Assembly (NCBI GenBank): GCA_037074705.1
Contig: CM073593.1
Coordinates: 107,696,238 to 107,760,237 of the forward strand
Source of the DNA: Zhengitettix transpicula
Taxonomy: Eukaryota; Arthropoda; Insecta; Orthoptera; Tetrigidae
Length of the DNA stretch: 64,000 nucleotides
Direction: 5' to 3'
The position numbers and the translations under genes were made by a program. The notes below the pieces were generated by a model. That model made no database searches. It was not told the DNA's origin and saw only the letters and a program-made list of their open reading frames with translations. This document shows, piece after piece, positions 21,556 through 32,192 of the stretch (position 1 is its first letter; each line of letters opens with the position of its first letter).

Positions 21556-22844
21556 GGGTGTTTATATCACCACTTCTGTTCTCTGTATTTGACTACGTTT
21601 TTTCTTATTATTAATTTTATACCAGATGTAAATTTTTCCTTTCGAAATTCTAATAAACCCGAAAAAAGACCTCCTCAGAGAACTCACTTTACGGAAAACC
21701 TCCAATTTTTTTAAAAAAATAGCACAGAAGCTTCCGACTTCTTTATGACGCAATCATCTTCGATTTTAAACCCAAAAAACGATTTAAATTATTATTTTTT
21801 TTAAAAAAAATCAGATGATTGTGGATTAAAAGAGCCCAAAACTACTACTGTGATCTATTTTTTTTAGAAAAAAGGTGTTATTTTGAATAAACTGACATCT
21901 TTGAGGTCTGTTATCGGGGGTCGATGAACTTCCAATTAAATCAGAAATGTAATTCGCTAAACTCTTCAGGAGAATTTTTTTTTTCCAAAGCCTGAATATT
22001 TTTTTTAAAAAAATTATAGAGAACCAGATTTTTTTTACAAACCTGTTTGAATCAGCCAATTTCCTGATAATCGTGATTAAAATAAACCAAATTTTTATTA
22101 TTAAAATGAGGATTTGTCGGCCATTAAGATCGACTGTAATTACGCGGAAAGAAAAGCAGCCATTGTGATCAATTTCAATGAAAAATCCAAGTCCTCGACG
22201 AGATCCTGATCATGGACGTTTTCGGTCGGAAAAACACCTGATTTTGATAGTAAAATTGTTTGTTTCCCCCCCCCCCCCCCCTTCATATAAGATTAGAAGG
22301 AAAAATTGGGATTATTTACACACGGAAATTAAATAAAACGACCCTTGCTCCGTTTACAACGAAATCTTGACATTCAGTGTAACAGATGTTTAGTACATAT
22401 ATATATAGATATACACCTCGTGTTTTATGTAAAACTCTTGTTCTCTGTAAGGTCTTTAGGTCTTCAAACTTGTAAATTATTTTTCATATTTACCACTGAA
22501 TAAGTTTTTCTAAACAAACCAGGAGGGAAAATATTTATTTAATTAACTTACTATATTTATTTATTTATTTGTCTGCGTTATAAAATAAATATTACTAATT
22601 TCTCATAGTTAATTTCACTGCGCATCTCGGTTCGTCCTTGAAGGACTCTTGAGGAATGTTTCTGATGTCGGGGAAATGGCGAAAACCCCCTTCAAAAAAC
22701 ATGTCTCCACTAGACGGTGAATTCTTCACGCAGTGTTTTCATGCAAGTCTTTTCCTCCCCCCCCCCTTATATCGTCCACCCTTGTCCCTGGTGACGTCAT
22801 CCGTCTGTGTCTCGTCTCGGTACGTTTTATTATTTACAACAGCA
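21556..22844. other. Intron 1, no gene seen
   Basis: AT-rich with several T-run/A-run palindromes (TTTTTTTAAAAAAA), a 16-C run at 22266, and TGACGTCA at 22792. No gene seen. Confidence 0.5.
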
Positions 22845-22845
22845 G

Positions 22846-22952
22846 TTCCTCCTCCTCCTCCTTCCTCCTCCTCCTCCTTCCTCCTCCTCCTCCTTCCTCC
22901 TCCTCCTCCTTCCTCCTCCTCCTCCTTCCTCCTCCTCCTCCTTCCTCCTCCT
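22846..22952. repeat. 16-bp polypyrimidine satellite
   Basis: About six to seven copies of TTCCTCCTCCTCCTCC. The strand is pure C/T, so apparent ORFs reading Ser/Pro or Glu/Gly/Arg in several frames are artefacts. Such tracts can form triplex DNA. Confidence 0.9.
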
Positions 22953-23800
22953 TTGCGATACGTAATTTTTGCTTGAAGCCTCCTTGCGTGGTTTTGCAAC
23001 TTTTGGCCCCATTCTGTGCCAAGCCTTCGCAGTGTTTTTCCTGGTTCAACAACATCCGTAGCCGCAGGGGCGAGCAGCTAGCAGAAGCCCTGTGCGCTTA
23101 TTAGCGCCTGTGACGTTACCCCCCCCCCCCCCCAGAGTTCTGATTTATAAATCGTAAATATTTATAATTTGTCATCGAATTCTCCCCCCCCCCATTTAAA
23201 TCAAGTCAGTCGTACGTTTCAAAAAATAAATGATAATATACGGGGTTATGACGTCACGACTGCCACTGATCCATTCTGGTTTTCCTGTTGCATGGATGCA
23301 GTTTTATTCACGTTGTTTGATTCTTCTACGTCTCTTTGTTTACCCCCCCACCCCCTCCTCCTGTCTTATTATATCTGGCTACAACTGTACTTGCTAATCA
23401 TATTTTATTTCCCCAACCCCTACATATCGTTTAATAATTGCTTTCTCTGAGGATTATCCCCCCCCCTTCCATTGAAGCAGTTTTCCTTTATTTTGTGGGA
23501 TTATTTTAGTAGTCATGACTTTGTCTAATTTTAGCTGCATTGTCCTTATAAAGAAGTTACGTTTCCTTACACCTGTAAATTCCCCCCCCCCATTTCCCCT
23601 ATATTTTTCCCTATTTTCGTTGCGTTTATCAACAGCTGTGCTTCTACTACGCGACGGACATTTCCAGGTTTTTACCAACGTGTTGCTTTCCAATATCTTC
23701 TTTAAAGCAGTCTTAAATATTTTTTTCTTCCTTTCTATAGATTGTCAAATATATTATAAACAAAAAAAAATTAACCGCCTTGAGTCAGAATATTGTTTTT
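22953..23800. other. Intron 1, no gene seen
   Basis: Contains four C runs of nine or more (23119, 23184, 23458, 23582) and TGACGTCA at 23249. No coding frame recognised. Confidence 0.5.
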
Positions 23801-23803
23801 TAA

Positions 23804-24098
23804 CGACGTTTCGTCCTCGTTTTAAGACCTCTTCAGGGTTAGTAATTTCCGGTTACAACAGGCAAGATAGCAAACCGTTGCCCCTAAATTATTTTTTATA
23901 TATATATACAAAATTACTATACTTGAAGAGGTACATTGTTTTTAACGACGTTTCGTCCTCGTTTTAAGACATCGTCAGGGTTATAAATAAAATTTCCGGT
24001 TACAACAGGCAAGATAGCAAAACCTTTGCCTCTAAATTATTTTTTATGTATACAAAATTACTATACCTGAAGAGGTCCTAAACCGAGGACGAAAAGTT
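23804..24098. ncRNA. Tandem plus inverted hammerhead ribozyme-like motifs
   Basis: Two minus-strand motifs, at 23804-23836 (CTGAAGA, GTCTT/AGGAC stem, GAAACGTC) and 23947-23978 (CTGACGA, same stem, GAAACGTC), are about 143 bp apart in a direct repeat sharing TTTCCGGTTACAACAGGCAA. A plus-strand motif follows at 24067-24098 (CTGAAGA, GTCCT/AGGAC, GAAAAGTT). The first two keep every core position. UAAC before and GUUA after the cleavage site can form helix I with one bulged base. Tandem hammerheads in a long terminal-repeat-like unit are known from Penelope-like elements. Confidence 0.7.
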
Positions 24099-24768
24099 TT
24101 CTGACTCCAGGCCGTTTATTTATTTATAATAATATAAATGTCGGACATTTTTTCATCGTTATCACAAATTAAATATAATTACAAAAAGACTCGGTTTATA
24201 ATTCTACGTAAACGTTCAACCAATTTTACGAATTCCCCCCTCCCCCTCATCCCCATACCCCGGAAAATTGCGCCTTTATCACATGGAAAAATTATTTATA
24301 ATTCGCAGGCGTCGCTTAAACATTAAAAAAAGGGTTTCATGGACTTAAAAATCATCAAACAGGTGCGATGACTTAGGAATAAGTTTTTAAATTTCATATC
24401 ACGACTACTATATTTACTATAAACGTTTCTGATGATGATGGCGGAGGAACGAACCTCTGGGAAAAGCTCCTGAAATTTTATGAAACAGTTTCTCTGGTTA
24501 TAGTTTTCCAATAATTTTTTTTGTCTTCCCTTTTCGGGTTTTCACTCATTTTTTCGATTCTTTCAATGGTTCAATTTCCTTCAAAACCTGGTCATGAACA
24601 AGAAACTGATCATGGAAATTGTCTACAATAAATACTTTAATATAACGATTTATGATCAATTAAGTAAAAAAAAGGGGGATTATGAAATAAGTCGATTAAT
24701 TAAAAATTTCATTTAATATTTTCCCAATAGAAGATTTTAAGGGAAAATGAACCCAATCACCACACAAC
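24099..24768. other. Intron 1, no gene seen
   Basis: AT-rich, no gene or strong repeat recognised. Confidence 0.5.
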
Positions 24769-24818
24769 AACGTTTCATCCCTCAGGAAAAAAAAGGTTTT
24801 TTTTGGTGGTGTCTTCAG
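24769..24818 (-). ncRNA. Degenerate hammerhead-like motif
   Basis: Minus strand: CTGAAGA, a long A/T-rich interior, then GGGATGAAACGTT. The core boxes are intact but stem II is not clearly paired. Confidence 0.35.
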
Positions 24819-25969
24819 GACGGTTACAAATATTAATTTATAAGCAACAAATGGAGGAGGAAAAGTGAGTAGTAAAAATAATGTCGCTAGGGGTGGGGGA
24901 TGAAACTAGGTTGTAAATGTGTGTTTCAATAAACATTAAAAGGTAATTTTTACCTAGAAACCTGTTTTCTAAAAGTTTCTCGTCTTAATTGGCCATAATT
25001 AATTTATTAATAGTCTGATATTTTTATTTCTTTATCGAAAATAGTAATCTTTGGATTTCTCATTTCCTCGTCCATCTTTAGTTAATCTTTGGCATCCTTT
25101 GTGATTTATTTTACGTCTGTCATCACGCAGCCAGAATTATAGAAAATAAGTTATTATTGATCAGTGATTGCTGCGTCGTTTTCTTCTGTGAAAGGAGACA
25201 TCGTCAGGTTTACTTTCCAGTACTCTTATTATCTCTGGTTTGTTCCCGGTATTTCTTCCTTGACAGGATACACAAATCCTTGTATCTGTCCTTATTTTCC
25301 TAGGACCGAAGGTAGTTTTGAGAGGATCCTTAAATGCTCAGTGTTATGATTTTTTTACCACTTAACCTCGTTTGGTTCTCCTGAAGATGTTATTGCGTAT
25401 CCTGAGACGTTTCCCCCCCCCCTCCTTCCTGTCCTCGCTGAAAACTACGCAAGACTGAGGATAATTTTCCGAGAATGCGTTGCCGGTTTTGAAGGATAAC
25501 AAAGTTGTTTACCTCCTCCTCGGAGCCAGATCCTTTTCCTAGTTTTGTTTCCTCCAGCGTAGGAGAATCGCACGTCTGTTGTTTTTCCCTCTTATTTTGC
25601 GTTCGGATTAATTCCTCGTGTATAAAGGAAATTTTATATTTTCCCTCCTTTAATACTTCCCTATTTTAGTTGTATTTTGTTACGCGCATAAGTTTTTCTG
25701 TTTTTACCCACGTTTGCCTTCCCCTTTTACCTGTAACAGTGTCTGTAGTGACGTAGTAAAGGTATTTATCTTGCGTATTTCATCTCGTAATTTTAATCTG
25801 CCTTTATTGGAGTTAAGTAAAAAAATTCCACCCCTCCAAATGTTCTTGCCGTGGTAACATTCGATTCCTTCGCGAATATTTTAAATACCATAAATATAAG
25901 GTTTTATATGAAATAAAATAATGAAGATTATGAACAATTTCAGTCAATTTCTTAATTTAATTAAAAGAA
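24819..25969. other. Intron 1, no gene seen
   Basis: T-rich stretch without a recognised gene; one 10-C run at 25413. Confidence 0.5.
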
Positions 25970-26115
25970 CTACGTTTCGGTACGTGTTTGTAACTTCTTA
26001 AGGTATTTTCTGCAGAGAAATAACATTATAAATTTGTTGTGAATTTTGTGAATGTGCAAACGAGTACCGAAATGTTTTTATTAATTAATTAAATAAATAG
26101 TCTGAAATTGATCAA
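25940..26115. mobile_element. Inverted repeat with hammerhead-like ends
   Basis: Minus-strand motif at 25971-26002: CTTAAGA (one base off), GTTAC/GTACC stem, GAAACGTA. A plus-strand partner at about 26048-26072 keeps GAGTACCGAAAT. Flanking TTAATTTAATTAA-type arms are inverted around them. Confidence 0.45.
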
Positions 26116-26179
26116 CTGCAATAAATATATGAAAAGTCTATAAATAAATACTAAATCGATAATTATATACAAATTTAGA

Positions 26180-26715
26180 AATGGGAACTGAATCAATAAA
26201 TGGGTACTGAATCTATAAAAGGGTTCCGGATCGATAAATGGATACCGGATCGATAAATGAGTACTGGATCGATAAATGGGTATTTGATCGATAAATGGGT
26301 ACTGGATCGATAAATGGGTACTGGATCGATAAACGGGTACTGATTCGATAAATGGGTACTGTATCGATAAATGGGCACTGGATCGATAAATGTGTACTGG
26401 ATCGATAAATGGGTAATGAATTGATAAATGGGTACTGGATCGATAAATGGGTACTGGATCGATAAATGGGTACTGGATCGATAAATGGGTACTGGATCGA
26501 TAAATGGGTACTGGATCGATAAATAGGTACTGGATCGATAAATGGGTACTGGATCGATAAATAGGTACTGGATCGATAAATGGGTACTGGATCGATAAAT
26601 GGGTACTGGATCGATAAATGGGTAATGAATTGATAAATGGGTACCGAATTGATAAATGAGTACCGAATTGATAAATAGGTACCGAATCGATAAGCGGGTA
26701 CGGAATCGATGATAA
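26180..26715. repeat. 19-bp satellite
   Basis: About 28 copies of ACTGGATCGATAAATGGGT. Because 19 is not a multiple of three, a long minus-strand reading frame repeats every 57 bases (19 residues) and stays open in two frames. This is a property of the repeat, not a gene. The edge copies are the most mutated. Confidence 0.95.
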
Positions 26716-26823
26716 TAAATGGACGGCCTCGAGATTTCCGTCGCACTAGACAAGGCAACAGAATTTTGGCTTCAAAATTTTACCACTAGGAATCGCATAT
26801 ACAATTGTTAGAAACTGTCCAGC

Positions 26824-26856
26824 CTGATGAAGTCCCAAAACAGGACGAAACGTCGT
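26824..26856 (+). ncRNA. Hammerhead ribozyme-like motif, intact core
   Basis: CTGATGA (26824-26830), A, GTCC (26832-26835), loop CAAAACA, GGAC (26843-26846), GAAAC (26847-26851), GTC (26852-26854). Every conserved core position is present, and GUC is the preferred cleavage triplet. Helix I pairing is weak. This is the cleanest hammerhead core in the window. Confidence 0.7.
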
Positions 26857-27301
26857 AAAAATTATTTTTTATTCTACAACTAAAGGCCGTTTTCTTTTTT
26901 ATTTATCAGTCAGATTATTCTTTCCATATCCTCGTGATCCTCCTCGCGTGTTTCCAACCCCCAGGTTATTGTATGTACGCAGGTGTGCAAACTTCTTTCC
27001 CCCCCCCCTTCACATGTGTGTGTGGCCGTTTGGCTTTCTCTTATTATGTGTTGTGACGTAAATCACAAGGAAAGGTCAGTTAAACGGAAAAATGAGGTTA
27101 GGAAACGAAAAAATCAACAGTGTTGTTCCATGAATTTTCTTTTAAAAGTGTCCGTGGACGTTTATCATCGACTGACTGGTCCTTATTGATCAATGAGTGT
27201 TTTTTTTTAAAAAAAATTAGAATATTAAAATGGAGCTTGACTAACTGGAATGGCCATTATTATTAATCATTCCATAATTCAGGCTCTGCTGTCGCTGTAA
27301 A
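26857..27301. other. Intron 1, no gene seen
   Basis: No gene or strong repeat recognised; one 10-C run at 26999. Confidence 0.5.
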
Positions 27302-27581
27302 TTATCCAGACCCGTCATGGTGAAGTCCCGCAGGATCTTTGACTTGTTCATTCTCTGGTTCAGGCTGGAACCAGCTGGAAACCTGTACAGTTTTTTTTAT
27401 ACCTAAATTCCAGTGGATCATGGTGGCTGCCTCAAGGTAGTCTGCATGGCCTTCCACAACCACATATGAACAGTTTCTTCAGGAGTTTTTTTTATTTTTG
27501 CATCTGATATCGTTGTAACCATCATTGGCTTAGTCTTGAGCCTCCCGTTTCTTTCTTCAACAATGGCACGCTTCTTTCTCT
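27302..27581 (-). pseudogene. Unrecognised coding remnant with a frameshift
   Basis: Reading the minus strand, one frame gives KKRAIVEERNGRLKTKPMMV followed by TTISDAKIKKTPEET and stops soon after. A second frame takes over at CSYVVVEGHADYLEAATMIH and continues WNLGIKKTVQVSSWF, ending with a stop at 27302. The two pieces abut with one shift of frame and have ordinary protein composition, unlike the neighbouring AT-rich DNA. This looks like a decayed gene or retrocopy inside the intron. I do not recognise the protein. Confidence 0.35.
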
Positions 27582-28160
27582 AGTCTTTTATTTGTTTGAT
27601 TACATTTCTCTGTTACTTTCTTTTCAAGATGTCTTCTCCTCACCTTCTTCTTCCCAAATGATCGCATGGTTGATGGTCGTTATCCTTGGGAGGGGAGTGA
27701 TGGGAGGGGGGGGGGGTTTCCCTGACTTTGATGACATTCCCAGCTTTGTTGTTGACCTGTGCCATGTTTATGATGTCTAATTAGAGTAACACCTCGGCTG
27801 GTTCAAGACTTTTAATTTAATTACCTGGGATCTTTATTCTCTTCTCAGAGAGTTTATCTTCCCACTTTAATCAGGTTTCAAGACCTTTACCAACGAAAGT
27901 TTTAATTTCACTCTGAAATAAATTTTCCAGTAATGATGGACGCGTTTAATTATGTCTATTTCCTAGAACTTTACACATTCCTCATTGACAATGCCACGCT
28001 TTATTAAGATTTACTTTTTAAGTCCTACCATCAAGAGGTAACGTTTTGATTTAACAGTTATGACTGCATTAAACAAATAAAAATAACTTTTCAGCCTGTT
28101 ATTAAGTCAGACATTTATCATGAATAATAATTTTAAACATTATAAATACAAAAATTCATT
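27582..28160. other. Intron 1, no gene seen
   Basis: No gene recognised; an 11-G run at 27706. Confidence 0.5.
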
Positions 28161-28164
28161 AAAA

Positions 28165-28511
28165 CAGACACCTCAAATTTTTTTTGGTTCTCTTCAGGTG
28201 GTGTAAAATTCAATTAAATGATATAATTTAAAAATTATTAAAATAAAAATTGCAATAGGTTCAATTATGACACTTCAATATAATTATGCGAAGTCAGCCA
28301 AATTAGGCAGAGAATCAATATCTGGCTCATATTCATAAAAGAAATTTTGGCTATTCCACGGAAAATGTTATTTAAATTTATTTTATGCAATTTTTAATTC
28401 TAAAAAATACAACATTTTGTTTAAATATACTTATTAATTGGAATTTTTAGCTTTACTCCATTGCAACACACCTGATAAAGTCCCTACACTGATGACGAAA
28501 CGTTGTGTGTT
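28165..28511. mobile_element. Hammerhead-like motif with strong helix I, plus decayed partner
   Basis: Right motif, plus strand: AACACAC (28465-28471), CTGATAA (28472-28478), GTC…GAC stem II, GAAAC (28497-28501), GTT, then GTGTGTT (28505-28511). AACACAC pairs perfectly with GTGTGTT as a 7-bp helix I. The conserved G8 is A, which should abolish cleavage. A minus-strand partner at 28165-28196 keeps CTGAAGA but lost GAAAC. Its inner flank TTCAATTAAATGATATAAT matches the arm of the foldback at 17778. Confidence 0.55.
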
Positions 28512-28644
28512 AATTTTTAAGTTTCTTTAATGTCACTAAATTATTTCTGACTAATTTATCTGTATTTACACATTAATAATGTTATTGAAGTCGGGTAAAG
28601 ATGACCGTCTCTCATACATTTCTTGAAAACAATTCAGGAGAAAA

Positions 28645-28829
28645 CCTGATGCAGGGTTTTCCCTGCATTACTTTTAGTGAATGCCGGGTAGGATCCTTAA
28701 AATATAGCCCTGGGGACCCTAGTTTACCCTTGGCTACCTTCCTCTACCCTTCCGCATCCCCCCTTTAAAATCCCTTCCTATGCCACCATGTGAATTACCC
28801 TCATGTAGCCTGGTACCCTAAAAAAAACA
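28645..28829 (+). mobile_element. Retroposon family A copy 4 (3' part)
   Basis: Only the last 185 bp is present, from CCTGATGCAGGGTTTTCCC through GGATCCTTAAAATATAGCCC to CCTGGTACCCTAAAAAAAA. 5' truncation with a kept A tail fits target-primed reverse transcription. Confidence 0.75.
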
Positions 28830-28915
28830 AAAAAACGTGGTAATAAAAAAAGTCGCCAATACGCCAGAAAAAAAATTAATTGTTCCCGAATGGAATTTAA
28901 AATTATGTATTACAT

Positions 28916-28947
28916 GAAGTTTCGCCTTTCTTTGGGAACATCATCAG
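28916..28947 (-). ncRNA. Hammerhead-like motif with poor stem II
   Basis: Minus strand CTGATGA (28941-28947) and GAAAC (28919-28923) are intact, but the sequence between pairs by only about two bases. Confidence 0.35.
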
Positions 28948-29185
28948 ATATAAATTTCATATTAAGTTAACAAATATGATACTGAAGGACGTGCAATTTT
29001 CGTATACGAAACAAATGTATAGTAAAATTATGTGAATATATCTTTTATTATACATATATTATTATAATTTCGATTCACAATTGTTTTATAAATTTTTAGT
29101 ATCTCATTTTGTGTTATTTAAATTTTAAGATATTTGTTACAATTCACCAATACCAAATTAATTATCTTAATATCTACTTGAACAC

Positions 29186-29247
29186 CTGATGAGGTTGTTT
29201 ATTAAAACAGAAACGTTTCTGCAAAATTCTTTTTAAGCGTCATCAGA
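29186..29247. ncRNA. Two hammerhead-like motifs fused head to head
   Basis: Plus strand: CTGATGA (29186-29192), about 17 bases with TGT/ACA, GAAACGTTTC (29210-29219), about 20 bases, TCATCAG. The centre is its own reverse complement, so each strand reads CTGATGA…GAAACGTTTC and the two motifs share one core. Stem II is short on both strands. Confidence 0.5.
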
Positions 29248-29420
29248 TAACTTGAGTGCCTTCAGAAATTTTTAATAATGTCGTACTATTATTATAATTA
29301 AATGACTGGAGTCTACGGTACCGGACGACTGCGGTTATTAATTTCACAAGAAACGATTTCTGTTTTAATAAATAATTGACCATGCGGAACTTTATTATTC
29401 ACCGGCATTGTTGTCAATAT

Positions 29421-29648
29421 ATTCGGCTTTGATGTGTATGTCTCCGGCTTTCATGTTGTGTATGTCTCCGGCTTTGATGTTGTGTATGTCTCCGGCTTTG
29501 ATGTTGTGTATGTCTCCCGCTTTGTTGCGGTCAATGTCTCCCGCTTTGTTGCTGTCAATGTCTCCCGCTTTGTTGCGGTCAATGTCTCCCGCTTTGTTGC
29601 TGTCAATGTCTCCCGCTTTGTTGCTGTCAATGTCTCCCGCTTTGATGT
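29421..29648. repeat. 24-bp satellite
   Basis: About 9-10 copies of a 24-base unit in two subtypes: TCTCCGGCTTTGATGTTGTG-type (left) and TCTCCCGCTTTGTTGCGGTC-type (right). Since 24 is a multiple of three, several frames are open (for example MSPALLLS repeats). I do not call a gene. Confidence 0.9.
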
Positions 29649-30355
29649 AAAATGTTTATGACAAATTCTCTTCATAATCGTACTTCACAACATGAAGTCA
29701 TTGCTTGTGGGATTGTTTTTGGAAAGAAATGAAAATTTTAATTTAGCAAAACTTTCTTTGAATTCAGTTATAATGGAAGGTGCTGTGGCCTCACTTTCTC
29801 GAAATATTTAATCATTATTGTGCGTGCTCCTACTTTTCATTTTTATTCATAATATCCCGCAGTTTACTTCAGAGTTCGACTTTTAGTTGGTTGCCAAAAG
29901 GAAGTCTGAAAATAACTTCTCTCTCCTGCATTATTCGAAAAACAATGCAATAAAGTGTAAGTCTTCATGCATATAATCTTTTCATTAAATATGCAATTAC
30001 TGCCAATGTTCTCCTCCTTCAACCTTTTCGTTTCATGAATCGTGTATTTTTCTTGGCCTTTTTTCCCCCTTTTATCCCCTCCTCACTTAGACGAACAAGA
30101 TCTTCTTCCTCGTAACCCTTTTGTTGTATCTGTGTTTCTCGATGATGTCATCGCGTGTCTTCGCAAGGATGTGTTCCTTGACGATTACTTTACGTCGGAT
30201 TCTTTTCCATTCCACGACGTTCTCAATTCACGACATCCGATAAATTCGTAGTAAAAAATACGGTAATTTTATCTGCATAAATTTATTAAAGGTATATTGT
30301 TTTTCTTAATAGATAGTGGTTTATGACCAATTAATGAATATTTATAAAATTAAAA
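29649..30355. other. Intron 1, no gene seen
   Basis: No gene recognised. Confidence 0.5.
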
Positions 30356-30358
30356 AGA

Positions 30359-30389
30359 ACGTTTCGGTACGTGGTTGTACCTTCCTCAG
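30359..30389 (-). ncRNA. Hammerhead ribozyme-like motif, intact core
   Basis: Minus strand: CTGAGGA, A, GGTAC, loop AACCAC, GTACC, GAAAC, GTT. CUGANGA is satisfied with N = G, and stem II is a perfect 5 bp. Confidence 0.6.
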
Positions 30390-30544
30390 GAGTTTCCTGC
30401 GAAGATTATACAAAATAATATTTTTATTATCATAAAGGCCAGGATTTTCCAGGCTGTGGTTAAATATTATTTTATTTATAGTATAATTTTTAACTAATAT
30501 TGTTGTCCGCGTACAGTGGTGCCATATTTGCAAAAGGGACGGAA

Positions 30545-30625
30545 CACAGGATTTTTCCTGCTTCACTGTTAAGTGAACGTCGCGGTTATGATCCTTAAAC
30601 TACAGTCCGGGCGCCCCCTAACTTT
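30545..30625 (+). mobile_element. Retroposon family A fragment, copy 5
   Basis: Short diverged piece: TTTTTCCTGCTTCAC, GATCCTTAAACTACAGTCCG, GGCGCCCCCTAAC. No A tail. Confidence 0.55.
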
Positions 30626-31049
30626 ATACCCATTAATATGTCATTATACGTGGGATGGACTCGCCAAGGATTCCCCTTTATAATTAAACCAATCCAATTA
30701 GACTCTGCTAAATAATTAAACACCGGTCCCACGACAATTAAAAATCATAGTTGGCTATTTGTTGGTTTCGTAGATAAAAATAAATATTTGGAAAAAATTT
30801 ATTTACTTTTTCCTTGAATAGTTTCGTCTATGGTATATATAATTAATTGATAAATAAAACTACGAATGAAATTTCCCTCTCTTCAGTTTCCTACACTGTC
30901 AAAACAACTGTAAAATAATTCACGGTAAAAAAACAGAAATTTATTTCTCCAAATAATTGAACGACCTTTATTCTTACTTTTTATAAATCCTCATTAAGTT
31001 ATTTACGAGTCTGAAACTTTCATACTATAAATAACAAAGCGGGGACACT

Positions 31050-31740
31050 GACAACACTTCGGGGACGGTTTAAATATTCGGAGACGGTTTAAATAATTCG
31101 GGGACGGTTTAAATAATTCGGGGACGTTTTAAAAAATTCGGGGACGTTTTAAATAATTCGGGGACGTTTTAAATAATTCGGTCATGCTTTAAATATTACG
31201 GGGACGGTTTAAATAATTCTGGGACGGTTTAAGAAATTCTGGGTCGGTTTAAGAAATTCGGGGACGCTTTAAGAAATTCTGGGACGGTTTAAGAAATTCG
31301 GGGACGCTTTAAATAATTCGGGGACGCTTTAAATAATTCGGGAACGCTTTAAATAATTCTGGTACGCTTTAAATAATTCTGGTACGATTTAAATAATTCT
31401 GGTACGCTTTAAATAATTCTGGTACGCTTTAAATAATTCTGGTACGCTTTAAATAATTCTGGTACGCTTTAAATAATTCTGGTACGCTTTAAATAATTCT
31501 GGTACGCTTTAAATAATTCAAGGACGCATGAAATAATTCGGAGATGATTTAAAAAATTCGGAGACGATTTAAAAAATTCGGGGACGTTTTAAATAATTCG
31601 GTCATGCTTTAAATATTACGGGGACGGTTTAAATAATTCTGGGACGGTTTAAGAAATTCTGGGACGGTTTAAGAAATTCTGGGACGGTTTAAGAAGTTCT
31701 GGGACGGTTTAAGAAATTCGGGGACGCTTTAAAAATTTAC
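31050..31740. repeat. 20-bp satellite with higher-order duplication
   Basis: About 34 copies of GGGACGGTTTAAATAATTCG and variants. Blocks of one variant (GGTACGCTTTAAATAATTCT) are consecutive, and the ordered block around GTCATGCTTTAAATATTACG at 31171 recurs at 31601, so part of the array duplicated as a block about 430 bp long. Confidence 0.95.
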
Positions 31741-32192
31741 GTGAGACTTTAAAATTTTTTAACATTTGAAATTAGTTTGAAAAAGGCTGCATATTTCGTG
31801 ACTATTGATGGAAATAACTTGTAATAAATTAAACGGACAGTACGCCCAAACATTTCATTGACCACAGATAAATTTAAAAAATATATTTTTACGACGTTCC
31901 TTTCCTATTTTCTGAACTTCATAATGAGAACAAGTTCACATGAAGATTGAAAATTCAGTATTAAAGAAGCGTAATTAATTTCACAGAAATAAGACAGGAG
32001 TTAGATGGAGACAAAGTAACCAAAGTCCACATTCTGTTACAGTACAACAGACTTTTACAATACCATAGTCAATTATAAATTTCATAATTAAAACCTGTTG
32101 TTGTGTAACAGACTGTGGACTTTTGGTTGAACATTTCATAATGTTTAGTACGAAAATTTTATAATACAAATAATTGAATACAATATTATGTT
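31741..32192. other. Intron 1, no gene seen
   Basis: No gene or repeat recognised. Confidence 0.5.

Noticed and set aside
26193..26758. Repeat-protein gene over the 19-bp satellite
   Set aside because: Two frames are open simply because the 19-bp unit lacks stops; no start context or splice evidence.
11662..29247. CRISPR array
   Set aside because: The regular repeats are eukaryotic satellites or hammerhead-bearing elements without unique equal-length spacers; the organism is an animal.
29408..29675. Small repeat proteins on both strands
   Set aside because: 24-bp satellite with unit length a multiple of three keeps three frames open.
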